A DNA stretch of 64,000 bases from Leptospira interrogans (GCF_900156205.1 NZ_FTNA01000008.1:26018-90017), one strand, 5' to 3'. Positions 51,812-63,379 are shown, numbered from the stretch's first letter. The notes: generated by a model not told the origin, from the letters alone. Program-made: numbers and translations.

Positions 51812-52404
51812 TTGCTCTTTTTTATCTAATATAGCAGAAATTTGTCAATCCAAAACTACCACTTGAAAAAATAGACGAAAAGCTAATTCCAAAACTTAAA
51901 ACCCACTTAGATTTAATGATCAAAACTGGAAAATTTGAGAATGTACAAGATAAGACGTAATGTGTAAAACACAACATTTTATTAGAAATTTCTAAACTCA
52001 GAACTATATAATAAAGAACTCAATCCAATCATTTACATATCAATCCTTTGAATACTCTGTAAGAAAGATTAGGTGAATCCGGCGTTATCGAACCGCACTT
52101 TCAGTTCCGATCAACAGATTGAGAAACGCAATTTTTGGAGACTTCCGTATTTTTATAAAATCGACGGTTAATTTCAGGTGCCATTTTCATACATCTGAGT
52201 AGTAAGATAAACTAAAAATGCACTATTCTCACTTTACACTCCAATATAAAAAAATTAGAATGAACCGATATGAAAGTTTTAGACAAATCCGAACCAATTC
52301 CATGATTTCTATTTTAGAAAAAAGTAAAAAACAAAAGCGATTCACACACGGAAATCTATTTTCAAAAATCAAAATTTTCTTTGAGATTCAAAAAAAACAT
52401 ATAT
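51812..52404. repeat. Intergenic region with R2, R4 and R5 fragments
   Basis: R2-like text lies near 51955-52010 (ACATTTTATTAGAAATTTCT). Inverse R4 text lies near 52060-52130 (GGTGAATCCGGCGTTATCG), and an R5 right end near 52140-52210. The ORF at 52218-52421 is not convincing. Confidence 0.5.
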
Positions 52405-53283
52405 ATGAAAAAACATTCTAATATTAGAATATTCTATGAAAGTGAATCTTTTCTTTTTGCGGAAAAACCTCCCGGTATTCCAGTTCATGCAACCAAGGAT
52501 TCAAAACGAGAGAACTTTACTGATCAGCTCCAAAAACAACTTTCTCTTGAATATCTTAGAACCGTAAACAGATTGGATTTAGATACGAGTGGTCTCGTAT
52601 TTTTTTGTAAAAACCCAGATAAAAATAAAGAAGCGGATCAAATTCTAAAAAATTCATTAAAAATTTATCTTTGTGTAACTTCAGGAACAATCTTGGAAAA
52701 ACATTTTACAGAAACATGTTACATCAAAGACGGAAATAAAAAAGTTCACAAAGTTTTTTCGGGCGGAGATAAGGCAGTCACAGAATTTTTGACTCTGAAA
52801 CAAAATTCTAAAGAAAACTACTCAGTTTTACTCGCCAAACTTCATACTGGTAGAAGACATCAAATTCGTTTTCATTTAAGCGAAAAAGGGTATCCGATTT
52901 TAGGAGATCGTGTTTACGGAAAAAACAACGAATCGAAATTATTGTTACAACCCGAGATCGAAACGGAAAATACAATCCTATCTAGTAATTTAGATTCACC
53001 TAACAAAAAAAATGTGAAAGGATCAGAATTCATTTCATCCATTCAAACAAAAAATAAAAGTTTAGAAAAACAAATTTCTTTAGAAAAAAACTCAAATAAA
53101 TTTCGTATAAAAATTAAAAAACAAAGTTTGCCAGCAAAACGTACACTATTACACGCAATGGGTTTTGCATTTCAAATGGAGGAAGGTAAAGAAGAAAAAA
53201 TCTTTTGTCCTCCCCCATCCGACTTTCAAAATTTTTTGGATGGTGTCATTTTAGATTTTTCCATTTTTTCTAAATTCTATTAA
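52405..53283 (+). CDS. RluA-family RNA pseudouridine synthase
   Basis: A 292-residue synthase isomerising uridine to pseudouridine in RNA. The catalytic Asp is in TVNRLDLDTSGLVFF, and LLAKLHTGRRHQIRFHLSEKGYPILGD is the second family motif. The KRTLLHAMGFAFQ motif that normally follows closely comes after an extra Lys/Asn/Ser-rich insertion of about 60 residues (about 185-245). There is no S4 domain. The ATG at 52405 is preferred over the in-frame 52381. The stop codon is part of the left end of an R2 repeat. Confidence 0.9.
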   Translation: MKKHSNIRIFYESESFLFAEKPPGIPVHATKDSKRENFTDQLQKQLSLEYLRTVNRLDLDTSGLVFFCKNPDKNKEADQILKNSLKIYLCVTSGTILEKHFTETCYIKDGNKKVHKVFSGGDKAVTEFLTLKQNSKENYSVLLAKLHTGRRHQIRFHLSEKGYPILGDRVYGKNNESKLLLQPEIETENTILSSNLDSPNKKNVKGSEFISSIQTKNKSLEKQISLEKNSNKFRIKIKKQSLPAKRTLLHAMGFAFQMEEGKEEKIFCPPPSDFQNFLDGVILDFSIFSKFY

Positions 53284-53459
53284 GAGTTTGTCCCAAAACC
53301 GTCCAATGTAGGAACTACTACAAAAATTGAACGACATTAGAACTAATCGAAAGTTCACAAATTACCAAATGCGATTTAATTTGTAGGAACTACTGCATTT
53401 TATTAAAAATTTCTAAAGAACCATTGTGTAAAATTTTTTGAGGTTTTGGGGCAAACTCT
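53283..53459 (+). repeat. R2 element with intact terminal inverted repeats
   Basis: A 177-bp non-coding element. The left end AGAGTTTGTCCCAAAACC (53283-53300) and the right end GGTTTTGGGGCAAACTCT (53442-53459) form an 18-bp terminal inverted repeat with one mismatch. The left end overlaps the last base of the RluA-family stop codon. Confidence 0.85.
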
Positions 53460-54085
53460 AAAATAAAACTACAAACGATTATGCGACTATAACCAACACT
53501 TAGAATAATCATTCTACTATGATGGATTTAGAAATAAAATACATTAATTTTCTGTGTTTTAATAAAGGGCTACAATATCTATCCTTGTATTTGTGTTCGT
53601 ATTATAATTCCTTAGCGTTCGATAGCCCACTGAACTTTTGAATACATTCAAATATTATAAAATTATTTTAAATATAAAATATCAAACTGGATTTTTAAAA
53701 AGAAGAAACAAAAATTGTTATTATTTACCACTCACATTCAAATATAGAACACTTTAATTCAATTGTTTTAATGATTAAAATATTCTAATATATATATAAA
53801 ATGTATTACTACTCGAACGCATGAAAATGGTATCAAGTTATTAACGGCCTAATTTACGAAAAAATAGTGATATTTAAAAAAAATAACGCAAATTCGGAAT
53901 TTACGGCATTTTAAAGCAAGACCAAAACATTCAAATTTTTAAAACAATCTAACACAAGTATTCTATTCATGCGTCCAAGTAGTAAAATATAGGTTTCAAA
54001 GTATTTTATTAGAGTGTGTTATTTTAGAAAACTCGGTTGCTTATCATTGGTATCATTTTTATACGTCCGAGTAGTAAAATATGCT
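53460..54085. repeat. Intergenic region with a composite R5 element
   Basis: No gene is seen. An R5 element with ends TACTACTCGAACGCATGAAA (53807) and TTTTTATACGTCCGAGTAGTA (ending 54076) is present. An extra internal right end (ATTCATGCGTCCAAGTAGTAA, near 53966-53986) suggests one copy nested beside another. The 350 bp before it is plain AT-rich sequence. Confidence 0.6.
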
Positions 54086-54811
54086 TTAATTTTTTTTCTT
54101 TTTAAAAATCGATCTCACTTTTCTTTGAGAAAGAACTATCACAGGGTTTCCTTTAGGAAGAGTATCTAAAATTTTTAAAAGATTTGCCAGTTTACCACGA
54201 AACTGAAATTCGGAATCCAAAGTTAAATCTAAACAGAAAAAAACTTCCCTATCATCCTTGGTTTTTTTAAAAACCCAATCTAAATCACGAAGCACCGATT
54301 TATATCGATAAGGAGTCTCGTAAAAAACAATCGTATGTCCCGGTTTTAGATAATAAATCAGTTCTTTTTTCCGCTCGGCAGAATCTCTAGAAAAAAAACC
54401 GCAAAAAGTAAACGGAGAAATTTTAAAACCAGAGATACTCAAAGCAGCTCCAAACGCAATAGGGCCAGGGGCGCTACGTACATTTCCACCTCTTCTCAAA
54501 ACTTCTTGCACAAGTTCCCTTCCAGGATCTTCAATTCCGGGAGTTCCTGCATCAGAAACTAAAACGGTCAAACCAGAATTGATCACCACTTCCCCAAGAT
54601 TTCTAATTTCTTCGGGAGTAGTATGTTCATTACAAAGAAAAAATTGTTTAGAGACCAAAATCGACTTAAGCAATTTGGAAGTAATTTGAGATTCTTCCCC
54701 TATAAGTATATCAGAATGTTCTAATAATTCTCTAGCCCTTGCCGTCAAATCACCAGGATTTCCTAAAGAGACAGAAACTAAAACGAGGGTTTTTTGAAAT
54801 TCGATTTTCAT
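54086..54811 (-). CDS. rsmI: RsmI-like 16S rRNA 2'-O-ribose methyltransferase
   Basis: A 241-residue member of the tetrapyrrole-methylase-like RsmI family, which 2'-O-methylates C1402 of 16S rRNA. Characteristic motifs are [34 protein letters not shown], and [16 protein letters not shown]. One position is unusual: the common EDTR after the first strand is EESQ (in [12 protein letters not shown]). It may be a diverged paralogue of the canonical enzyme. No operon partner is adjacent. Confidence 0.85.
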   Translation of the reverse strand: MKIEFQKTLVLVSVSLGNPGDLTARARELLEHSDILIGEESQITSKLLKSILVSKQFFLCNEHTTPEEIRNLGEVVINSGLTVLVSDAGTPGIEDPGRELVQEVLRRGGNVRSAPGPIAFGAALSISGFKISPFTFCGFFSRDSAERKKELIYYLKPGHTIVFYETPYRYKSVLRDLDWVFKKTKDDREVFFCLDLTLDSEFQFRGKLANLLKILDTLPKGNPVIVLSQRKVRSIFKKKKN

Positions 54812-55419
54812 ACTTTACAAACTCTTTTAAATTTCGAATTTTACACTAATTCAATTTTATTGATTAACTATATAACAAAATAGTGAATATCTTGTATCCA
54901 AACGAGTTTTTACCATAAAATTCGTAATATTCTATTTTATATTTTGAATAAGACAAAGTATTTTTAAAATTGTTTTTATTCATTAGAGTTGTTGAAAAAT
55001 TAATTCTCCCATCGGTTTTCTCTTTTATGAAAACGGGTTAATTGGAATAGTTCTGATAATCTGAACTATGGAATTTTTCAAAAACTCTAATAATAGATAG
55101 AAAATTCTTCAATAACTCCATTATATTCAATTCTAAAAGAGATTATCGAAAACATAAAAACTACTTTCAAAATCATATTGAATCACTTAAAAGTTGATAC
55201 TACTTTTCTCAGAAATATTTTTTTTAATTTCTACTTCATACCTACTATAATACATATCAGTAATCTATATAAAATAAATGTTTAATTTAATGATAACCAC
55301 ATAACAAAGATTTTATGGAGAATTGATTGGACGATCCTTATTTTTAGATTTGATAGAATAATTCTATAGCTAAAATTTTTACGTTCTATCTAAGTTTATA
55401 AACTCAAGATCAAAAGAGA
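54812..55419. repeat. Intergenic region with one R1 element
   Basis: An R1 copy lies at 54986-55089. The rest of this 600-bp gap is AT-rich with no gene or hairpin that I can support. Confidence 0.6.
54986..55089 (+). repeat. R1 MITE-like element, copy 6
   Basis: A 104-bp copy from TAGAGTTGTTGAAAAATTAA to TTTTTCAAAAACTCTA. Confidence 0.82.
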
Positions 55420-56232
<813 letters not shown>

Positions 56233-57021
56233 TTATTCTTCAATCGTCTCCCGGGCAATCGCCACGCGAGCCTCGGAAGAAGATTGAAAGACTGGAAGAT
56301 AATGTTCTGGATTTAACACTACGTTTTGATAACGAACTTCAAAATGTAAGTGAGGTCCCGTAGTATGACCCGTATTTCCAGAAAGTGCGATGATCTGCCC
56401 CTTTTTTACTTTATCCCCTTCTTTTACATAAAGAACAGAATTATGTGCGTAGAGCGTATTAATTCCGTTGATTCCAGGATGAGAAAGTAGAATCTTATTT
56501 CCATAACCACCGTCTTTTTTAGATTCCAAAACCACTCCGTCCGCAGCGGCAATAACGATGGACCCTGTTGGACAGGCTATATCTACTCCGGAATGCATTG
56601 CGTTCCATCTTCTTCCTAATCGAGAGGTTACAAACGAATGTTTAAAACTGATCGGCCAAATAAATTCCCTCTGATCGGATCTAAATATTTCGCGTCCTTT
56701 ATCTTCCAGTAAAAGACTTCTAATAAAGTTTTCATTATAAGGAAAAAATACAGGCTCAGTGAGCGGAATTCTTGTGTTGTCCGGAATTCCATTGATCCTT
56801 TTGATTTCGTGTTCGGTCGTTCCGAAATTATGAATCAAATCCCCTATCGATTCTTTGACTCGGTTGGGAACGATCCAAATCCCTTCTTGACCTCTATAGG
56901 TTTGAAGGTATTGATTATCCAATTTAATTTCTTCGAGATTTGTATTGGCAAAGGATCTAATGCTGAAGAACAGCCCCATCACAAGGAATCCCGCCAGTAT
57001 ATAACCGGTTTTTCTTTTCAT
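56233..57021 (-). CDS. M23-family metallopeptidase with LysM-like domain
   Basis: A 262-residue exported peptidoglycan hydrolase. A signal anchor (residues 4-24, [17 protein letters not shown]) is followed by a LysM-like module ([20 protein letters not shown]) and a C-terminal M23 peptidase domain. The zinc ligands are in HSGVDIAC (H and D) and in HLHFEVRY (HxH), so the site looks active. It probably cleaves cross-bridges or stem peptides of the cell wall. ATG 57021 is chosen over an in-frame 57048 because GGAAG precedes it and the hydrophobic anchor follows. A HAD gene follows without a gap. Confidence 0.9.
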   Translation of the reverse strand: MKRKTGYILAGFLVMGLFFSIRSFANTNLEEIKLDNQYLQTYRGQEGIWIVPNRVKESIGDLIHNFGTTEHEIKRINGIPDNTRIPLTEPVFFPYNENFIRSLLLEDKGREIFRSDQREFIWPISFKHSFVTSRLGRRWNAMHSGVDIACPTGSIVIAAADGVVLESKKDGGYGNKILLSHPGINGINTLYAHNSVLYVKEGDKVKKGQIIALSGNTGHTTGPHLHFEVRYQNVVLNPEHYLPVFQSSSEARVAIARETIEE

Positions 57022-57330
57022 TTCGTTTCTTCCAAAATATGTCGCCAAAGAAAACCTCAGGAAACCCGAGACCTAAATGGAACTTCGGCAACGGAAAACA
57101 ACTTCTGAAGTCAGTCTTCTGATTTTAGAATTCCATTCAAGGATTTTTCCTGACAAATTTTGATATAAAAATCAAAGATATTCAATATTTTAAGATATAA
57201 ATCTTTTATTTTTATTTAAAATTATGCCTTATTACTCTTTTTTAAAGAATTTTAACCTTTTTTATATTATTGAGAATTAACTCTCATTTAAGAGTGGCTG
57301 TAAATATTTAAGTGAACGCAGTTAAGAAAA

Positions 57331-57424
57331 AATTTATCTGCAAAAGTCTTAACTTGTAAGAGTTCCCACAATTTTAGAATTTATCTGTAAAAGTCTTAAC
57401 TTGTAAGAGTTCCCACAATTTTAG
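57331..57424 (+). repeat. Tandem duplication of a 47-bp R3 unit
   Basis: Two 47-bp units (57331-57377 and 57378-57424) differ at one base. Each contains AAAAGTCTTAACTTGTAAGA followed by GTTCCCACAATTTTAG, so the duplicated text is R3-type. Confidence 0.9.
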
Positions 57425-57475
57425 AATTAAAATAAACTAGTCATTTAAAAAACCAAAACCTAAATCGTTAACCAT

Positions 57476-57578
57476 TAGAATTATTGAAAAATGAATCTTC
57501 CCTCTTGTTTCTGTTTCATGACATGGTCGATTAAAGAAGTTTTGAGAATCATCACTATGAAATTTTTCAACAACTCTA
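57476..57578 (+). repeat. R1 MITE-like element, copy 7
   Basis: A 103-bp copy from TAGAATTATTGAAAAATGAA to TTTTTCAACAACTCTA. Confidence 0.8.
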
Positions 57579-58372
57579 TTATAAAGATCTGAATCGAATA
57601 TCCACGAGAAAAACGAATCTTAAAAAAAATGACAAACTACGGCAAAAAGTCTGAGTACTACAAACACAAAAATGTGCTTTCAAATTTAGAAAATAATGTT
57701 CGATAAGAGCTATAAAAGATAAACACTACGGCAAGACTTTTTCCAAACAAAGAGTTGTTCCAAAGAAATTTTTTCAAAATCAATTTTACCTCGTATTATT
57801 ATCTAAATATAAAAACTACTACAGTTTCTTTATTTGATAATCGGAAACAAATCAAATTACGGAATATAAACCTACCAATTTAACTTGTGAAAAACACTTT
57901 TCTCAAGGAATATGCAATTTTTTGATAGAAAAGCAAACGATTTATCTTTATAAAAATAACGAAGAAATATTCACAATAACCGAATTTTAAAAGAAAAATA
58001 AACTACAGCATGCCCCAAAATTTAACTATATTTTATCAAAAAGATCAAACTGTATAACTCAACGTATCGTTTTTTATTTACTACTAAATTTATCTTAACA
58101 ATATTTAATCTTTGCTTAAAGTTAAGATTATTATAATATATTTTTGAAATGGCTTTTAACAACTATAGAAAATGAATACTGAATATATTGTGTTCAAAAG
58201 GACTTTTTCCAATAAAAATTAACAGTATTTTTTACACGATTGTAGCGAACAACACTCGATAAATTCCTATATACCTTTTTTAAAAGATTTCCATTCGATA
58301 CAAAAAAGAAATTTTGATTAAATTAATACTTTAATATATACTTTTTTTCTAATCAAATAAAAACTAAAACTC

Positions 58373-59011
58373 TCAAAGACTTTTTAAAATTTCACGGATG
58401 ATTTCTCCAGGGTCATTTGACGAAAAAATTTTTAAAACCTTATCCACCTCTTTAGAGGCTGTTTTTTCTTCAAATCCTAATTGAACTAAACCAAGGATCA
58501 CTGTTTCTCTCTTCTTGGAAAATGCCATTTCTTCTGGGGACTGAAGCAAAGAAGTTAAAATTACCGAAGACTCTTTCGAAGAGCCGGACAAGAATAATTC
58601 CAGTTTTTTAAGATTTTGTTTTACCTCAAAAAAAATTTTTTCCGAAGTTTTACCTTTAACCTTTGGAATTTTTTCCAGTTCTTTGACTTCTCCAGATTGA
58701 ACGATCCGATACAAATCTTCCGCCGAAAAAAAGGATAAAATTTTGAGTGCGGTCAATTCTCCTATTCCTTGAAGACCTTTCATAACTTTGAAAAACTCTT
58801 TGTCTTGTTCTGTCAAAAAACCAAATAATTTTTGTCCTCTTTCATTTATAGAGTGAAAAATTTGTAATTGAACTTCCTTCAATAAAGGAAGATTTTTTAA
58901 TTCTAAATAGGTTTTAAAAGAAATCGTCACTTCATAAGTGATTCCACCGGTTTCTATATGTACAAATCCTACTTCTAATTTTCTGAGAATTCCTTTTAAA
59001 CCTGAGATCAT
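58373..59011 (-). CDS. ruvA: Holliday junction branch migration protein RuvA
   Basis: A 212-residue subunit that binds Holliday junctions and loads RuvB. The N-terminal OB fold ([27 protein letters not shown]) is followed by two helix-hairpin-helix motifs ([16 protein letters not shown] and [20 protein letters not shown]). The C-terminal third domain ([38 protein letters not shown]) contacts RuvB. Length and order are normal. ruvB and ruvC are not adjacent. Confidence 0.93.
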
Positions 59012-59671
59012 AAATCCACTTAGCGCTCCATATCAATAGAGTAAAGATAAATTTTTAATCTACGAACATTCGATTGTATCGAATAAGTTCAAATAAAACA
59101 AATCTCTTAACGGCAAGATAAAATGGCGATCTACATATATTTTACTGTTCTATAAAATATCGTAAAATCGAAACGAATAACCGTTTTAAAAACAGAATTT
59201 TGAAAACACCACTCAGAGCTATATAACAAAGTATTCAATCAATCGTTTATACTTCAATCCTGTGAATTCAGAATAAAAAAAATAGTGGCGAATCCGGCGT
59301 CGCCGGACCGCACTTTCAGCTCCAGTCAATAAAGTATATGAAAGAAACTGAATATAATATTTAACCCTAAGTTGCAATATAGAACGCGATCCGTAGAACA
59401 ACTCATGGAGAGTGAGATGTTGATTGACTTCGAGCGCCAACAGAAGCGACACGCTGAGTTTAGAGAGCATTCTACTAAACGCTCTACGCTTCAATCGCTT
59501 TCGCATTGGATTCTACCGAACTCACGTTAATCGATACTTTATCAAAACATCTATGAGTATTCAACTTTACAGGAATCGGTAATATATAAATTCTAAACAC
59601 AAAAAAGAAATACGTAGCAAAAACCAGCCAACTAAAAATATAATTTTAAAATAAAAGTATATTCAAAAATT
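59012..59671. repeat. Intergenic region with R4 sequence in inverse orientation
   Basis: An R4 copy spans about 59275-59520 (CCAGTCAATAAAGTATATGA, GAACGCGATCCGTAGAAC). The open frame at 59219-59506 lies inside it and is not credible. Confidence 0.55.
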
Positions 59672-60151
59672 CTAAATTGAATAATAATTACGTCTGTAAT
59701 ACAATAAGGGTCGGAGTCCGTCATCCGATCCTGCAGAAATCACTTTTCCAATCACAATAGAATGATCCCCACCGTCTACAAATCGATCCACTTCACATTC
59801 AATGTAAGAAAGAATTCCAGGTAAAATAGGAACGTTTAAATCGCCGGTTTTACAACCAAGCTCCTCCATGAGAGAATGTTTATCCGTTTTACCTGATGCA
59901 AATTGATTGGAAATAGAATCCTGCCCCTGGGCTAAAATGTTCACTACAAATTTACCTGAGTCATAAATAGGATCATGACTCGTTATATTCTTTTGAAGAC
60001 AAAATAGAATCAAAGGAGGATCTAAAGAAAGAGAACTAAAACTACTAACGGTAAGACCGCTGTGTTTTCCAAGATGAGAATAAGTAATAACTGTGACACC
60101 TGATGGGAAATGAGAAAGTGCATTTTTAAAAACTTCGTCGGTAATTTTCAT
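59672..60151 (-). CDS. Flavin reductase family protein (HpaC-like)
   Basis: A 159-residue FMN-binding split-barrel enzyme that reduces free flavin with NAD(P)H, probably for a two-component monooxygenase. The opening FKNALSHFPSGVTVITYS, then GLTVSSFSSLSLDPPLILFCL and SGKFVVNIL, are family motifs, and DHSIVIGKVISA is the C-terminal signature. No monooxygenase is next to it, so its partner lies elsewhere. Confidence 0.9.
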   Translation of the reverse strand: MKITDEVFKNALSHFPSGVTVITYSHLGKHSGLTVSSFSSLSLDPPLILFCLQKNITSHDPIYDSGKFVVNILAQGQDSISNQFASGKTDKHSLMEELGCKTGDLNVPILPGILSYIECEVDRFVDGGDHSIVIGKVISAGSDDGLRPLLYYRRNYYSI

Positions 60152-60425
60152 GAGGTCTATCTTAAAATGGAAAGACGATCTGTCAATCGATCGAAATCTT
60201 AAAAAGATACAAAGAAACGTATAATTTATGACCAGAAAATTTCTAATTTTTGTCCAGAGAATCTAAATTCATTGATCCAAAAAACAAAATTTACTTTAAG
60301 AAAATTGAAATCAAATATGAGCAATTTTAAAAAATTATTGGGGACAAATCGACATATAGTTTTTATTTTTATAAGCATGTGTAAAACAAAAGAAACGAAA
60401 GAAAAATAAATTTTTAACAACTCTA
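60152..60425. other. Intergenic gap with a lone R1 end
   Basis: The right end of an R1 element (TTTTTAACAACTCTATTA) is at about 60411-60428, overlapping the 3' end of the WYL gene. No left end is seen. Confidence 0.5.
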
Positions 60426-61379
60426 TTACAAGTTTTTAGAATAAGAATCTAAAATTTTTCTTACAGAAATCAAGATAGACTCTCGCAATTCCTCCGGCTC
60501 CCATAAAACCACAGAATCTCCTAAACCTAAAATATGATGTAACGCCCATTCTCTAGTTTCAAGATCCGCTATTACTTCTATCCAATCCTTATTTATTTTT
60601 GAATATTTTAATATTCTTATGTACAATATATTTTTTAAAAAATCAATTTTTGAAACATGAATCTTAAAACGTACCGGATAAGACGGTATTTTAGATAAAA
60701 AATTTTGTGTGCTATCTTTCCAATATTTTTCTAAATCGAATCTCTTTGGTCTTTCAAAAGAATCTCCTAACTTGGCCTCTACAATTCTTGAAACTCGAAA
60801 AGTCCTAAACTCTTTTTCATATTTTGCTACCAAATACCAAATTTTTCCTTTTGCTACAAGTCCCAAAGGGGAAACGTTTCTTTTTTTAGATTCTTCATCC
60901 GTTTTGTATCTCAAAACAATTTTCTTTCCTTGCCAGACCGCTTCTTGTATAAGAGATAAAAAAGGAAGCTCCTCTTCTGAGCAACTCCAACCGGCACCAT
61001 CTACATATATTCTTTGTCGAACCATCTCTGCTTCCTTCTGATAAGCGGGAGGAAGTGAAGCCATAAATTTCATAAGGGCCGAATCTAAATCTTTTTTTCT
61101 TCCGAGATCGGATGCAATTCGAGTAGAACTTGTGAGAATCATTGAAAAAATCTCTTCCTTCTTCATTCCGGTAAGATTGGTTCTATAACCTTCCGATAAT
61201 TCCCAACCTCCTTTAGATCCTCGCTCCGCATACACAGGTATTCCAGAAGCGCTCAAGGCTTCCATGTCTCTGTGAATTGTTCTTTCAGAGACTTCTAATT
61301 TTTTTGCCAGGTCTCTGGATGAAATCCTACCTTTTGCTTGTAGTTGTAAAAGTATGGAAAGAAGCCTATCTGCGCGCAT
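60426..61379 (-). CDS. YafY-type WYL-domain transcriptional regulator
   Basis: A 317-residue regulator. Residues 1-60 are an HTH_11-type winged helix (LQAKGRISSRDLAKKLEVSERTIHRDMEALSASGIPVYAERG), then a WYL domain (about 140-225, GKKIVLRYKTDEESKKRNVSPLGLVAKGKIWYLVA) and a C-terminal WCX segment. Such proteins sense nucleotide-like or single-stranded nucleic-acid ligands in some defence and metabolic systems; the ligand here is unknown. An SDR gene lies divergently 344 bp away and may be its target. Confidence 0.9.
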   Translation of the reverse strand: MRADRLLSILLQLQAKGRISSRDLAKKLEVSERTIHRDMEALSASGIPVYAERGSKGGWELSEGYRTNLTGMKKEEIFSMILTSSTRIASDLGRKKDLDSALMKFMASLPPAYQKEAEMVRQRIYVDGAGWSCSEEELPFLSLIQEAVWQGKKIVLRYKTDEESKKRNVSPLGLVAKGKIWYLVAKYEKEFRTFRVSRIVEAKLGDSFERPKRFDLEKYWKDSTQNFLSKIPSYPVRFKIHVSKIDFLKNILYIRILKYSKINKDWIEVIADLETREWALHHILGLGDSVVLWEPEELRESILISVRKILDSYSKNL

Positions 61380-61723
61380 GTTTCAAGCTTATCATTCAAT
61401 ATAAGACAAAATATGTCATATATAATTTTTAATTTCAATACAAATCTTTTTGATTATGATAAGACTGATTTTTATTTTATGTAACGTGAGTTCGCGTAAG
61501 AAAACGTGAAAGAATTTTCTAAAAGTATAAGTTTCTACAATTTTAAAATTAGTTCATAAAATCGTGATTTGCAGTAGTTCCTACATTTTAGAAATCGAGA
61601 TCACAACTTTTTTAGAAAAATGAACTATGGATTCTTTATGTAGAACTCACGTTATTTAAGTTTAGAGAGAATTTCGAAAATATATGACATCTTTTGTCAA
61701 ATTTTTTGGATTAAAATTTTATT
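61380..61723. repeat. Divergent intergenic region containing an R3 copy
   Basis: An R3 copy spans about 61490-61660 (GTTTCTACAATTTTAAAATT, AGTAGTTCCTACATTTTAGA). The promoters of both flanking genes must lie here. A small inverted repeat, ATATGACATCTTTTGTCA, lies near 61681-61698, upstream of the SDR gene. Confidence 0.5.
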
Positions 61724-62647
61724 ATGAATCAAAAAAACTTAGAAGGTAAAGTAGCATTAGTTACAGGTGCTACGAGAGGAGCCGGACGAGGAATTGCTTT
61801 GGCCCTAGGAGAAGCGGGAGTCACCGTTTATGTTACCGGTAGAAGTATCAAAGATAAACATCCTAAAATAAATCGTAAAGAAACCATAGAAGAAACTGCA
61901 GAACGGATTAACAAATTAGGAGGTAAGGCAATCTGGGCGCAAGTAGACCATACAAATCCGAAAGAAGTTAAATCTCTGTTTGAAAGGATAGATCAAGAAC
62001 AAGGAAAACTGAATATTTTAGTCAACGATATATGGGGAGGTGATCCCTTTATCGAATGGTCTTGTAAATTTTGGGAACATTCTTTGGAAAACGGTCTTAA
62101 AGTTCAAAAGAATTGTTTAAATTCTCATTTGATTACAAATTATTTTGCAACTCCATTGATGATTCGCAACCACTCCGGTCTAATTTTGGAAATCACCGAC
62201 GGAACGGATTATCGTTACAGAGGAAGCGTATATTATACTTTAGTTAAATGTTCCATTATTAATCTTGCAAGTTCTTTATCAGAAGAATTAAAACCTTACG
62301 GTGTTACTGTAATTTCATTAACTCCAGGATTTTTAAGATCCGAAGCAATGTTAGATTATTTCGGAGTTTTGGAAGAAAATTGGAAAGACGCAATTTTAAA
62401 AGATCCTCATTTTATCGCCTCGGAAACCACTGCCTATATAGGTCGTGCAGTCATATCTTTAGCGGAAGATCCAAATGTTTTCCTAAAAACCGGAAGTGCT
62501 ACAAGTACTTGGAGACTTTCTGAAGAATATAATTTTACGGATTTAGACGGAGTAAACCACATTGGAGACAATACTTCCGAGAAAAATTTGGAGAAGATTT
62601 ATAAAGACATGAAACAATTCTTTCAATCTAACAAGTTAGAAATTTAA
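61724..62647 (+). CDS. Short-chain dehydrogenase/reductase (SDR)
   Basis: A 307-residue NAD(P)-dependent oxidoreductase. The dinucleotide motif is VALVTGATRGAGRGIALALG (TGxxxGxG), the segment NILVNDIWGG occupies the NNAG position in degenerate form, and the catalytic YxxxK is in VYYTLVKCSII. Ser is not obvious at the usual spacing; TDGTDYRYRGS holds candidates. The closing part (LTPGFLRSEAML) fits SDRs of the DHRS1-like group. It is divergent from a WYL regulator. The substrate is unknown. Confidence 0.9.
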   Translation: MNQKNLEGKVALVTGATRGAGRGIALALGEAGVTVYVTGRSIKDKHPKINRKETIEETAERINKLGGKAIWAQVDHTNPKEVKSLFERIDQEQGKLNILVNDIWGGDPFIEWSCKFWEHSLENGLKVQKNCLNSHLITNYFATPLMIRNHSGLILEITDGTDYRYRGSVYYTLVKCSIINLASSLSEELKPYGVTVISLTPGFLRSEAMLDYFGVLEENWKDAILKDPHFIASETTAYIGRAVISLAEDPNVFLKTGSATSTWRLSEEYNFTDLDGVNHIGDNTSEKNLEKIYKDMKQFFQSNKLEI

Positions 62648-62989
62648 TGAAAATTCTAAATACGATTTGGGAAGTTTTGTTTTTGATCTTTTCAAGATTT
62701 TTTTATTCGAAAGAAATTTCAACCTAATCATGACTGAAACAAAAATATATAATATAGGTTGCATTCTTACATGTCGGCTCGTAAGCTGCTTTAAAATTTT
62801 ATTATGTGATTACAGGCCAAACCTTATAAAATTGAGTATCGTGAACTTTTATTGCAAAATACTCGGGTATCCTGCCTGATATATGGTTTTGAGTAAAAAT
62901 CTAGGTCTGTTGATTTTTTTCAAATTGATTTATCTAGGGCTTTTCTTAAATAGACGAAATTAAAATTTTACACATCATTTAGGGATATT
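62648..62989. other. Intergenic gap, no credible gene
   Basis: A 340-bp gap. The stretch at 62815-62880 (AAAATTGAGTATCGTGAAC, TTTTATTGCAAAATACT) resembles sequences near 46985 and 49400, so it is another dispersed repeat fragment. The open frame at 62667-62879 is not convincing. Confidence 0.4.
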
Positions 62990-63379
62990 ATGAAAAAACA
63001 TTTAGTTCGTATCTTTAGTTACGGTTTTTTAGTCTGGTTGATTCCTTTTGTCGTCGCAATTCCATTTCATTCCAGAGACGGAAAATTACTAACCGATTTA
63101 TTTTTATTCAAAACGGTAATGATTCTTGTCGGAAATTTCACAGGTTGTGTTTTGTTAGCCTCTCTTGTTTTGAAAATTCCAGGGAAAAAATTTAGGATTC
63201 TCTTCGCTACAGGATTCATCTGGCTTACAATCAACTGGGGTTTAGATTTTCTGATTTTACTTCCTATGTCTAAAATGAACGTGGAGGATTATTTTATTCA
63301 AATAGGACTTCGTTACCTCACTATGATTTTTATTTCTTTTACGGTGGGTTGGGTCATGGATCGCTCAACTAACAATTAA
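62990..63379 (+). CDS. Small polytopic membrane protein
   Basis: A 129-residue protein with four hydrophobic segments (about 10-28, 41-62, 70-92 and 102-123). It is not recognised as a named family. The loops are short and the N-terminus is basic (MKKHLVRIFSYG). The start ATG at 62990 follows AGGG. It lies 342 bp after the SDR gene on the same strand and could be on its transcript. The function is unknown. Confidence 0.7.
   Translation: MKKHLVRIFSYGFLVWLIPFVVAIPFHSRDGKLLTDLFLFKTVMILVGNFTGCVLLASLVLKIPGKKFRILFATGFIWLTINWGLDFLILLPMSKMNVEDYFIQIGLRYLTMIFISFTVGWVMDRSTNN

Larger units (their letters stand above)
57049..58372. repeat. Intergenic region with a 47-bp tandem repeat and an R1 element
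   Basis: Two 47-bp copies lie at 57331-57424, then an R1 copy at 57476-57578. The rest (about 57580-58372) is low-complexity AT-rich DNA with no gene that I can support. Confidence 0.6.

Noticed and set aside
59219..59506. 95-codon minus-strand frame
   Set aside because: It lies entirely in inverse R4 repeat text that also occurs at 31300 and 20400.
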